From assembly GCA_964541075.1 (NCBI GenBank), contig CAZIPZ010000221.1, positions 1 to 5,950 on the forward strand: a stretch of 5,950 bases of DNA, in the 5' to 3' direction. Position numbers and translations under genes: made by a program. The notes below the pieces were generated by a model. That model was not told where the DNA came from. It did not search any database and saw nothing but the letters and a program-made list of their open reading frames with translations. Positions 1-5,310 of this stretch are shown piece after piece. Position 1 is the first letter of the stretch. Each line of letters opens with the position of its first letter. Source of the DNA: CAZIPZ01 sp964541075 (GTDB lineage Bacteria > Acidobacteriota > Terriglobia > 20CM-2-55-15).

Positions 1-568
1 GAATGTCGATGCGGTCCATCAATGGGCCCGATATTTTCGACATGTAGCGTTGAATTTGTGGCGGCGTGCAGAAGCATTCCCGGCGGAAGTCGTTGGCGAA
101 TCCGCACTGGCACGGGTTCATCGCAGCGATAAGCACGAACGCAGCGGGAAACGTCAAGGTCATCTGTGCGCGCGCGATGGTGACAAGACGATCTTCCAGT
201 GGCTGTCGCAGCACTTCGAGCACATTACGGGGAAACTCGGGAAGTTCATCGAGGAAGAGCACGCCATTGTGAGCCATGCTGACCTCACCGGGACGGGGAA
301 CTGATCCGCCGCCAACGAGACCGGCGTCCGAAATGGTGTGATGGGGCGATCGAAAGGGACGGTTGGCAATCAATCCCGCCTCGGACGGGAGAAGACCGGT
401 CACAGAGTGAATTCGCGTCGTCTCGAGACTTTCCTCAAAAGTCATGGGTGGAAGAATTGTTGGGATTCGCTTCGCTAGCATGGTTTTTCCCGCACCTGGG
501 GGTCCAACAAAAAGGATGTTGTGGACACTATCCGGGGAGATGAGAAAGGAATCTAAAAGGTCGACAGT
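1..568 (-). pseudogene. comM: ComM/YifB-type Mg-chelatase-like AAA+ ATPase, 5'-truncated fragment (3' end beyond window)
   Basis: Reading the minus strand, the open frame shows a Walker A loop GPPGAGKTM (about 487-513), then the family blocks TTRIHSVTGLLP, RPFRSPHHTISDAGLVGGG, the Walker B-like GVLFLDELPEF, a Cys-rich MNPCQCG segment and ISGPLMDRIDIH at the window edge. These are hallmarks of ComM (YifB), a hexameric helicase-like ATPase that promotes branch migration during natural transformation. Complete family members are about 500 residues with a long N-terminal domain before Walker A. Here resemblance starts at about HNILFVGPP (near 523). The preceding residues (TVDLLDSFLISPDSV) do not resemble the usual GQ..A..A...AAAGGHN region, a TGA closes the frame at 569-571, and no ATG, GTG or TTG lies in frame before Walker A. 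It is therefore a headless fragment, most simply produced by insertion of an island into comM. The conserved motifs remain intact, which suggests a recent event. Confidence 0.88.
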
Positions 569-720
569 TCAAGAAGACTAACTGACATCTACTGTGTCAA
601 GGTTACTTTAGTAAAGCATCTTATTGATTCGCTTTGCGTGTTCCTGCCCAACCTAGGCTCTTGTTAGATGGTTTTCGGCGCTTAATGGACTCAAATTGGA
701 CTCAAGTTTGGTCGAAGACA
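520..720. other. Island/comM junction and gene-free stretch
   Basis: Between the last ComM-like codon (about 523) and the stop of the next gene (722) I find no coding frame with protein-like content. The stretch starts with a 5'-TGT trinucleotide (520-522, TGTGGACACTATCC), the dinucleotide context expected at ends of Tn7-like or Tn402-like elements. It continues with an AT-richer segment containing several TGACA/TGTCA-like words (560-600) and the tandem 11-bp repeat listed separately. The exact element end cannot be fixed without an uninterrupted comM allele. That it is a junction is inferred from the truncation of ComM, not from a recognised terminus. Confidence 0.4.
686..707. repeat. Tandem direct repeat, 2 x 11 bp (TGGACTCAAAT / TGGACTCAAGT)
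   Basis: TGGACTCAAAT (686-696) is followed immediately by TGGACTCAAGT (697-707), differing at one base. It sits in the gene-free strip between the ComM fragment and the small minus-strand gene, about 165 bp inside the putative island edge. Such a pair could be a recombinase arm or core site, or a regulator site. No integrase gene is visible in the window to support either. Confidence 0.55.
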
Positions 721-721
721 A

Positions 722-946
722 TTATTGAACAGAACCGTGGATGCTGCGGCGGTATTCATTAATTGCTGCGTTCCATGCAGCCTTCTGCTCCTCTGATAGT
801 CGGGCCTCGTTCTCTTCGCAGACGTAAACACCGGTTTTGTGAAAGGCGTAGATAACGGCCGGAGGGAATTCTGCTTCCGCCATTGATTGCACGATAGTGG
901 AACGAACTTGCTCGTCGCTGATTTCATTTTCGTGATTCTTCTTCAT
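722..946 (-). CDS. Small protein of unknown function (74 aa)
   Basis: I do not recognise this family. The protein is soluble in character, charged and Glu/Ala-rich, with no signal peptide or membrane segment. It begins MKKNHENEISDEQV, has a central hydrophobic strip with aromatics (FPPAVIYAFHKTGVYV, about residues 27-42), then an acidic, helix-prone stretch rich in Glu and Ala (LSEEQKAAWNAAINEYRR) near the C-terminus. The start at 946 is preferred over an upstream in-frame ATG at 1075, because the added 43 residues (Ser-, Cys- and Pro-rich) look non-coding. No strong Shine-Dalgarno precedes either start. It stands alone on its strand next to the putative island edge, divergent from the 282-residue gene. 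The composition supports a real gene, but the function is unknown. Confidence 0.6.
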   Translation of the reverse strand: MKKNHENEISDEQVRSTIVQSMAEAEFPPAVIYAFHKTGVYVCEENEARLSEEQKAAWNAAINEYRRSIHGSVQ

Positions 947-1242
947 CGTGGTTCTCAGGATGCCACAGGTCTTAGTGCACTGCGGAAACAAAGCGCATTT
1001 TTCGCGGTTTGGCAAGATTGCGAGTCTCGAACTTACTAAAATATGGCGCGACGAAGACGGGTGGGCAAAACACAAGGATGCACGGTCGTGCCTCGTTTTG
1101 CTCGGTTTTCGGGCCTTAATGTTCCCAACTCGGGAATAATTTGGGATTCACTGTGTGCGGCAAAGTCCCATCGAGGGGCTGCGGTCAAATGGCTATCGAG
1201 CGTGAAGAAGAGGTCTGCAATTCCTTTGTGTGAAGTTGTGCC
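947..1242. other. Gene-free divergent intergenic region
   Basis: This stretch of about 300 bp separates two divergent unknown genes. The short frames inside it are Arg/Ser/Cys-rich and unconvincing. I see no clear sigma70 promoter pair, RNA gene or terminator. The only structure worth noting is a short inverted repeat, TTCCC-aactc-GGGAA (1122-1136). Confidence 0.5.
1122..1136. repeat. Short inverted repeat (5-bp arms, 5-nt spacer), possible operator
   Basis: TTCCC (1122-1126) and GGGAA (1132-1136) are exact inverted arms around AACTC, with AT-rich flanks that pair partly further out. It lies about 110 bp upstream of the 282-residue gene, a plausible place for a regulator site. Arms this short occur often by chance, and there is no T-tract to make it a terminator. 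Confidence 0.2.
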
Positions 1243-2091
1243 GTGACGATAAGTTGTGAGGCAGAATTTACGGTTTCGAAGAAAGGCCCTCTCTTGCGAC
1301 AACAAATAACGTTCGGTGTAGATCAGCCGGAATTCGAGTTGCTCATAGGTGACGGCAAGGATGATGTTGAAAAGCGTGATATCGCCAAAGTACTTTCTGG
1401 GAGCAGGATCTTGGTGCGCATTTCTAAAGATGCACTAAACGGAACGATCAACAAATGCGTTGAAAATATGCTTTCGACGCCCATCGGGCATCGTTGGTTC
1501 TATGACGACAATCTGACGCGCACCATTCTGTTGCGTGCCGCTGGGAGTGCTCTTTGGGAACTGAACAAGGTCTTCATGTGCGATGTGGAAATACACCCCG
1601 ACTGGAAAGGCTCAACAATCGAGGCGCACAGTCCTCGTCTGTCCTGGTATAGGCTTCCCTCACCGTGGATTCCCGGCTACCGTCCAGGTGCACCAATCAT
1701 AATGGGGCGTCTTAGAGACAGAATCGCCCGCTCGATTGGTGAACAACACGAGATTCCTTTTGACACTGCGAAGACCCATGTGAGTGGGAATCCCGCGCTG
1801 AAGGCATTCGGCTCGATACTAAGCCAAGCGATCTATCTCGGAGTTCTGGAAACTGGTTTCGAAGCTTTCCGATTAGACTTCCGCGATACTCCGCTTGATG
1901 CCTTCGCCCTTGTAACTGGTCTTGCGGACAGACGAACGACAAGCGCCTCGCGGGCAGAAGCTGCAAAGAAGGCGGTTTCTGTGCTCGCAAAGATCGGACT
2001 TCGGCGAGAGGATTTCGAAGTTGATCTCAGTGCGTTCATCCCGATTTCATGGCTGGAGTTCCTTGAGCTGACTAACACGGCCAAGCAGTAA
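1243..2091 (+). CDS. Protein of unknown function (282 aa)
   Basis: I do not recognise the family. The protein is predicted soluble and mixed alpha/beta, without signal peptide or transmembrane segments. The N-terminal third is hydrophilic with strand-like segments. The middle is rich in Trp, Tyr and Pro (GHRWFYDD, residues 82-89; DWKGSTIEAHSPRLSWYRLPSPWIPGYRPGAP, about 119-150). The C-terminal half is helical and Ala/Arg-rich (ASRAEAAKKAVSVLAKIGLRRED). The only available start is the GTG at 1243, because an in-frame TGA lies four codons upstream at 1231. There is no good Shine-Dalgarno, so translation may be weak or coupled. The long clean frame and ordinary composition make it a credible gene. 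It converges on the LTD remnant, with 25 bp between the stop codons. Island location suggests an accessory function, but nothing in the sequence specifies one. Confidence 0.75.
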   Translation: MTISCEAEFTVSKKGPLLRQQITFGVDQPEFELLIGDGKDDVEKRDIAKVLSGSRILVRISKDALNGTINKCVENMLSTPIGHRWFYDDNLTRTILLRAAGSALWELNKVFMCDVEIHPDWKGSTIEAHSPRLSWYRLPSPWIPGYRPGAPIIMGRLRDRIARSIGEQHEIPFDTAKTHVSGNPALKAFGSILSQAIYLGVLETGFEAFRLDFRDTPLDAFALVTGLADRRTTSASRAEAAKKAVSVLAKIGLRREDFEVDLSAFIPISWLEFLELTNTAKQ

Positions 2092-2116
2092 CGCAACCTT
2101 GTGCAATTGACTGAAT

Positions 2117-2377
2117 TCAATGCCCCGTTTTAATCACCACGCTCTCCGTCGAACTGCCATACTCAAACCTATCCCGCTCCAGCTTTCCGGCATCCAACAG
2201 AGTGATTTCATCCCCGCCGTTGTTTAAGGTCATCGACATTCCGTTGCGACGGAAAGTCTTTGACTGGCCGGCCGCGATGGTGCCGTTCAATTGCCAAGCG
2301 AGGTCGCTGCGATCTTTCAGCGTCCAGCCCGTCAGTGAAAGAGAAGTGGTTCCCTTATTCTTCAGCGTGAATAAGCA
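2117..2377 (-). pseudogene. Lamin-tail-domain (LTD) remnant, 5'-truncated
   Basis: The minus-strand frame reads TLKNKGTTSLSLTGWTLKD, an Ala/Gly turn (GTIAAGQS), then LNNGGDEITLLD and a terminal FEYGSSTESVVIKTGH before TGA. This is the beta-sandwich pattern of the lamin tail domain: a GW-L-D strand, an AG turn and a GG-x-ITLLD strand. In bacteria such domains sit at the C-terminus of secreted or membrane-linked hydrolases, including DNA/RNA non-specific endonucleases and metallo-beta-lactamase-fold proteins. The catalytic part is absent, and no plausible start codon precedes the domain. The frame is the same as that of the FRG gene immediately upstream and is separated from it only by the FRG stop (TAA, 2378-2380). 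It is either debris of an older gene overwritten at its 5' side by the FRG insertion, or a former FRG-LTD fusion broken by the stop. I favour debris. Confidence 0.65.
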
Positions 2378-3067
2378 TTATGGCTGGAGTTGCTCTCCAG
2401 GGGCTGCGCCGTAATCCTCGCGGAGCCATTTAACGTGACTGCAAAGACCGTCCAGGTCGGGAAAGAGAGCGGCGCGATGGATGCCGTACCAATAAAGCGT
2501 TTTGCGCAGTGTCCGCCGCGCATCTTGCTTGATGATGATGCGATGCACACTGGAATCTTGGTGTGGTTCTGTCGGGTCCGCATGGATCGTGAACAGGCCG
2601 GCCTGTGCGATGAGTCGCCGGGTGATGTGTCTGGGGGTGTATTTGACAAGGTCCATTACAGAAAACGGATCGGCGCAGACATTTCGATCCACCTCAGGGA
2701 TACTCCGGATTGCATAGACCGCGCTATCGGTTTTCGCGTCCTCGTCTTCCACTGCGAAATAAGTGGCGACGAGCGGGTTTAGGCTCCAGTCGAGGAGTCG
2801 TGTAGGAAGGCCGTGGTGCTGTGCAAGCGTCAACCAATCCCATACATCTTGTGGAGTGAACTCAAGGTACGGAATGGCGCGTTGTTGGAACTTGCGAAAC
2901 ATTAGCTGCTCTTCATTATTGACTGGTTTGCCGGTGATGAACTGCATTCGGCCGACGGAGGGAATGAGTTTGTAATCGGCGCTCAGGACCCCGCGGAAGA
3001 TTGTGCTAGTAGTGAAGTTTTGCAAGACCTGGTGCAGTTCTTCGAAGGATTGAACGATACTCTCCAT
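2378..3067 (-). CDS. FRG domain-containing protein (229 aa)
   Basis: The FRG domain fills most of this protein: IFRG at residues 23-26, IPSVGR at 35-40, the family's strongest block LAQHHGLPTRLLDWSLNPLVATYFA at about 81-105, then the P-H-ITRRLIAQAGLFTIH segment (145-162) and a C-terminal LFPDLDGLCSHVKWL block (201-215). The length is normal for stand-alone FRG proteins. The molecular activity of the domain is not firmly established. FRG genes are common in phages, toxin-like loci and defence islands. The start at 3067 is forced by an in-frame TAG 10-12 bp upstream, and its ribosome binding site is weak. It follows the phospholipase gene on the same strand after 90 bp with no terminator hairpin seen, so it could be transcribed with the CBASS operon. 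The last residues (AAPGEQLQP) fall where the LTD remnant begins and may derive from a junction. Confidence 0.9.
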   Translation of the reverse strand: MESIVQSFEELHQVLQNFTTSTIFRGVLSADYKLIPSVGRMQFITGKPVNNEEQLMFRKFQQRAIPYLEFTPQDVWDWLTLAQHHGLPTRLLDWSLNPLVATYFAVEDEDAKTDSAVYAIRSIPEVDRNVCADPFSVMDLVKYTPRHITRRLIAQAGLFTIHADPTEPHQDSSVHRIIIKQDARRTLRKTLYWYGIHRAALFPDLDGLCSHVKWLREDYGAAPGEQLQP

Positions 3068-3157
3068 ACTAACGGGCTATCGTAGGAGCAATGTGCAGTC
3101 GGTGTCATGAGAAATGTTAGGCTTTGAGGCGTTCGGGATTTCGGACCATTCCTGGGC

Positions 3158-4204
3158 TTAGAAAAACTGCGCGGGCTGTTTCACCGTTTCAAAGAACATC
3201 GTTTTGAGTTCTGGGAAATGTTCTACGGCCTTTTCATCACCGTTGTGCAGAAGCTCAGGTATCTTATCGACGGCGTCCAGTGGCCAAGGGCTGTGCGTCA
3301 TTTCAAAGTCAATGCGTCTATAGCGCTCGTTGCCCACAAAATATTGAGCCTTGAAATGTGCTCCCTGTGACTGCGCTCCGCTAGCCACATCAAACAGTTG
3401 CGGTCCCCACTGCAGAACGCCATCTTCTTCTTTCGCTGGTTTGAAAAAATAGCGTGGTATGCCTGTGCCAATGGATAGCAATCGTATATCCGACTGATCA
3501 AATGCGGGTTTTTCTGGTGCGCTGAGAATTTGATGAATCTTCACGGCTTCAGCGTAGCCCACAACGCTAGGATTGTTTGCCCACAGGCCTCCGTCGCAGT
3601 ACAGCGTGTTATTAAACGCCGCCGCTGGAAAATACGTCGGCGCGGCAGCGGTAGCGAGGGCAACATCGACAGCTTTGAAATGACGATCACGGACAAAATT
3701 AGGCTGGTGTGGCGTCTTAAAGGTGACCGTGGAGCCCTTGATCAAATCGATTGCGGGAATTACGAGACGGGTTGACTTCACTTCCTCAAGCGTTTTGTCC
3801 GTGAAAATGTCCGTCAGCACACGTCGTAATTGCTCATCGGTATATCGAGCCTGCAGGAACGAATCGATATCAAGGTCTTGAGGCAGTGCTCTTTTTTTCT
3901 CAGCGATCCATAAACAAGCCTTGGCCTGGAGGGGCAGCGACTTTGGTGCCCGTCTCTCAAAGATTCGAGGACCGTTCTGCTCGTACATTTCCCGGATGAC
4001 CTTGGCGGGAATCCCAAGCCCAAGTCCGAGTGCGATGATGCCGCCCGTTGAGGTGCCAGTGACTAGATCGAAGAAATCAGTGATCGGTCGGTCCAAGGCC
4101 GCTTCGAGTCTTGCAAGGCAGGCAGCGCTGAATGCGCCCCGGATGCCGCCGCCATCCAAGCTGAGAATTCGAAAGGTGCCCGCCGTGGATGATCCTAAAG
4201 GCAT
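3158..4204 (-). CDS. capV: Patatin-like phospholipase, probable CBASS effector (CapV-like)
   Basis: This is a patatin-family lipase of 348 residues with the full Ser-Asp dyad architecture. The oxyanion-hole motif DGGGIRG is at residues 17-23, the nucleophile elbow GTSTG at 50-54 (Ser52), the ATAAAPTYFPA segment at 184-194, and the catalytic Asp motif DGG at 204-206 (Asp204). There is no signal peptide or transmembrane segment, consistent with a cytosolic enzyme acting on the inner membrane. CapV effectors in CBASS are patatin phospholipases that, once bound by the cyclic nucleotide made by the partner CD-NTase, degrade membrane phospholipids and kill the infected cell. A CD-NTase about 1.1 kb away supports that role here. 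The gene begins 3 bp after the peptidase stop (TAA GCC ATG) without its own good Shine-Dalgarno, implying translational coupling. The symbol is inferred from family and context. A metabolic patatin is possible but less likely. Confidence 0.9.
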   Translation of the reverse strand: MPLGSSTAGTFRILSLDGGGIRGAFSAACLARLEAALDRPITDFFDLVTGTSTGGIIALGLGLGIPAKVIREMYEQNGPRIFERRAPKSLPLQAKACLWIAEKKRALPQDLDIDSFLQARYTDEQLRRVLTDIFTDKTLEEVKSTRLVIPAIDLIKGSTVTFKTPHQPNFVRDRHFKAVDVALATAAAPTYFPAAAFNNTLYCDGGLWANNPSVVGYAEAVKIHQILSAPEKPAFDQSDIRLLSIGTGIPRYFFKPAKEEDGVLQWGPQLFDVASGAQSQGAHFKAQYFVGNERYRRIDFEMTHSPWPLDAVDKIPELLHNGDEKAVEHFPELKTMFFETVKQPAQFF

Positions 4205-4207
4205 GGC

Positions 4208-4816
4208 TTAGGAGCGCTTCGTCGGGGAGAACACTCGTCCGGGTCGGCTGGCACTACCCAAGAACGTGAGTTGACGGGAGATGCCGGTTTGGTTCACGCG
4301 CCATGTGAATAGCTGTTGGCTCACGCCAAAGTGTGTTGCGCCTGCGGCAACCGATCCGCTCCTCTTCATCCACAAGAGCGCACCGTCGCGAGGCACAAGC
4401 AATGCGCCGGCCAGCCAATCGGCTTCGGCCTCAAGAGTCCCATCCCATCGGCGGCAACCACCATCATCGAGCGCCGGCGCTGCTGGATGCTCAAGCAATA
4501 TATGCGCCAGCTCATGGGCCAAGGAATTCGCCCGTCGACCCCGCGGGTGGCTGGAGTTGTAGACGATGAGTTTCCGGGTACCGGCACAGACCGTCAAGGC
4601 AGAGAACTCGGCACCGGCCGCCAATAGCCGGTCCACACTTGTCCTGGGCGCGCCGTACCCTAAAAGATCCCGCACAGAGAGGACCGGGACTTCGAGATGC
4701 TTGGCAAGCGCAAGACAATCCAGCCTATCAGCGACACTCAGGCCAAGTTCTGTACGAACCGCCGTGGCGATTCGTTCAGCTTCTGCCTTGAACCCGTGCC
4801 TGAGCTTATCGTTCAT
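4208..4816 (-). CDS. ImmA/IrrE-type zinc metallopeptidase (202 aa)
   Basis: The zinc motif lies in NSLAHELAHILLEHP: HELAH at residues 101-105, with His101, Glu102 and His105. A downstream GTLEAEADWLAGALLVPR segment (127-143) supplies the usual third-ligand glutamate and the helix conserved in ImmA/IrrE (Peptidase M78-like) proteins. The end has the typical A-x-x-FGVS-QLFTWRVNQTG block (about 160-178). Relatives cleave or inactivate a partner XRE-family repressor (ImmA/ImmR of ICEBs1, IrrE/DdrO of Deinococcus) after DNA damage or another signal. The start ATG at 4816 overlaps the stop of the XRE gene as ATGA, the standard regulator/protease coupling. A longer frame to 4996 would overlap that gene and is not used. 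The C-terminal tail (SRPGRVFSPTKRS) is basic and probably disordered. The likely substrate is the XRE protein encoded next to it. All visible catalytic residues are present. Confidence 0.9.
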   Translation of the reverse strand: MNDKLRHGFKAEAERIATAVRTELGLSVADRLDCLALAKHLEVPVLSVRDLLGYGAPRTSVDRLLAAGAEFSALTVCAGTRKLIVYNSSHPRGRRANSLAHELAHILLEHPAAPALDDGGCRRWDGTLEAEADWLAGALLVPRDGALLWMKRSGSVAAGATHFGVSQQLFTWRVNQTGISRQLTFLGSASRPGRVFSPTKRS

Positions 4817-5185
4817 ACCCGTTGCTTGATTAGCGCACCGTACGCTGTACGAATAATGTCCTCCAAAGCCTGCGCATCTTCGGGACGAATATGACGCGAG
4901 GAACGAAGGTACGACGAGATCATCACCAATGGCTCCGGTTCCTGCATCCCGGTGTCGGGACCACGAAGGAAGGCGTTTACCGGCATTCCCAACCACGCCA
5001 GCAATACCGCGAACGTGTCAGAATCGGGACGTCGTCNNNNNNNNNNGTCCCTGGGCGATACGCGTGAACGTCGATGGCGTGATGTTCAGCTTCGTTGCCA
5101 GGCCACGCCACGTCAGCTTTTCGGTTTGGCGCTTCTGATCCAAGGCTGCGTAGAACGAGGCCACATCAATGCTCGTCTCCGTCAT
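4813..5185 (-). CDS. XRE-family helix-turn-helix transcriptional regulator, interrupted by an assembly gap
   Basis: The N-terminal part (5185-5047) has a Cro/CI-type helix-turn-helix: LTWRGLATKLNITPSTFTRIAQG at residues 24-46. The part after the gap (5036-4813) continues RRPDSDTFAVLLAWLG, the normal next helix in this family, and a C-terminal helical tail (PEDAQALEDIIRTAYGALIK). Ten Ns separate the halves and, taken literally, shift the frame. Closing the gap at a shared GAC gives one frame of 119 residues. The start at 5185 is supported by AGGAGG (5192-5197) six bases upstream, better than an upstream in-frame ATG at 5209. The stop overlaps the metallopeptidase start (ATGA). As first gene of the minus-strand operon, divergent from the cyclase, it is the likely repressor acting on the 17-bp repeats between them. 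The DNA target and repression are inferred. Confidence 0.88.
5037..5046. other. Assembly gap (10 N) inside the XRE regulator gene
   Basis: Ten consecutive Ns occupy these positions. The left flank ends in GTCGTC and the right flank begins GTCCCT, so they share GTC. Merging that overlap gives GGGACGTCGTCCCTGGG, restores the reading frame and yields the peptide RIAQGRRPDSDTF, which fits the XRE family. The Ns are probably a scaffolding placeholder between overlapping contig ends, not missing sequence. The merged site has 5-bp inverted arms GGGAC/GTCCC. Confidence 0.85.
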
Positions 5186-5191
5186 CGCTCT

Positions 5192-5197
5192 CCTCCT
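5192..5197 (-). promoter_or_regulatory. Strong Shine-Dalgarno (AGGAGG) of the XRE gene
   Basis: On the minus strand AGGAGG lies six bases before the ATG at 5185. This fixes the start of the XRE regulator over the alternative ATG at 5209. Confidence 0.85.
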
Positions 5198-5204
5198 TGC
5201 CCCT

Positions 5205-5234
5205 ATCATAGCAAACAGTGTTTGAGATTTGCAA
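5205..5234 (-). promoter_or_regulatory. Candidate sigma70 promoter for the XRE-peptidase-phospholipase operon
   Basis: The minus strand carries an extended -10 (TGC TATGAT, 5213-5205). An 18-bp spacer separates it from TTGCAA (5234-5229), which matches the -35 consensus at four of six positions. The -35 lies inside the first copy of the 17-bp repeat, so a protein bound there would block it. The predicted transcript would start near 5198, giving a very short leader that only just includes the AGGAGG at 5192-5197. That tightness lowers confidence. Confidence 0.5.
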
Positions 5235-5235
5235 T
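5219..5235. promoter_or_regulatory. Candidate operator, repeat copy 1 (TGTTTGAGATTTGCAAT)
   Basis: This 17-bp word recurs exactly at 5259-5275, 40 bp away. Its left part also forms a perfect inverted repeat with the bases before it: CAAACA-G-TGTTTG, 5212-5224. It covers the -35 elements of both divergent promoter candidates. Binding by the neighbouring XRE protein is inferred. Confidence 0.65.
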
Positions 5236-5249
5236 GGTCGTGCTATAAT
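5222..5249 (+). promoter_or_regulatory. Sigma70 promoter for the CD-NTase gene
   Basis: TTGAGA (5222-5227, five of six matches to TTGACA) is followed after 16 bp by a perfect TATAAT (5244-5249) with an extended TGC just upstream. Transcription would start near 5256, giving a leader of about 55 nt before the ATG at 5311. The -35 is inside the first 17-bp repeat, and the second repeat begins at about +4, an arrangement suited to repression. Confidence 0.75.
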
Positions 5250-5258
5250 TCAGAATGA

Positions 5259-5275
5259 TGTTTGAGATTTGCAAT
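5259..5275. promoter_or_regulatory. Candidate operator, repeat copy 2 (TGTTTGAGATTTGCAAT)
   Basis: This is the exact second copy of the 17-bp word. It lies just downstream of the predicted cyclase transcription start and upstream of its ribosome binding site. Similarity extends weakly to TCG a few bases further on (5278-5280). It lacks the CAAACA half found before copy 1, so the conserved recognition unit is the 17-mer, not the palindrome. Confidence 0.65.
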
Positions 5276-5298
5276 TTTCGAGTTACCGGCGTGAAAAT

Positions 5299-5303
5299 AG
5301 GAG
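5299..5303 (+). promoter_or_regulatory. Shine-Dalgarno (AGGAG) of the CD-NTase gene
   Basis: AGGAG lies seven bases upstream of the ATG at 5311 and determines that start. Confidence 0.85.
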
Positions 5304-5310
5304 CAATACC

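Noticed and set aside
50..369. Several frames opposite or offset to the ComM fragment
   Set aside because: They overlap the clearly conserved ComM frame and have no recognisable motifs.
557..585. Partial resemblance of TTCAAGAAGACTAACTG to Tn402/Tn5053-type inverted repeats (TTTTCAGAAGACG-CTG)
   Set aside because: The match needs an insertion, lacks the terminal TGTC at the right place, and no tni gene is visible. It is too weak to call a terminus.
947..1075. Upstream extension of the 74-residue minus-strand gene to an ATG at 1075
   Set aside because: The added 43 residues are Ser/Pro/Cys-rich and unlike the rest of the protein.
1043..1246. Plus-strand 67-codon frame whose TGA overlaps the GTG start of the 282-residue gene (GTGA)
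   Set aside because: The overlap resembles translational coupling, but the peptide (MARRRRVGKTQG..., Arg/Ser/Cys-rich) is not protein-like, there is no ribosome binding site, and it lies in an otherwise gene-free stretch.
2092..2120. Possible bidirectional terminator between the convergent 282-residue gene and the LTD remnant
   Set aside because: Only the short palindrome TGAATTCA is present, with no GC-rich stem or T-tract.
2049..2391. Direct repeat ATGGCTGGAGTT at 2049-2060 and 2380-2391 flanking the LTD remnant, with a related word near 4549
   Set aside because: One 12-bp match is expected by chance among all pairs in about 6 kb. Both copies lie in coding sequence or at gene ends, and no element structure is associated.
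4817..4996. Upstream extension of the metallopeptidase gene to an ATG at 4996
   Set aside because: It would overlap almost half of the XRE gene in another frame with Ser/Arg-rich, non-conserved residues. The ATGA-coupled start at 4816 fits the family.
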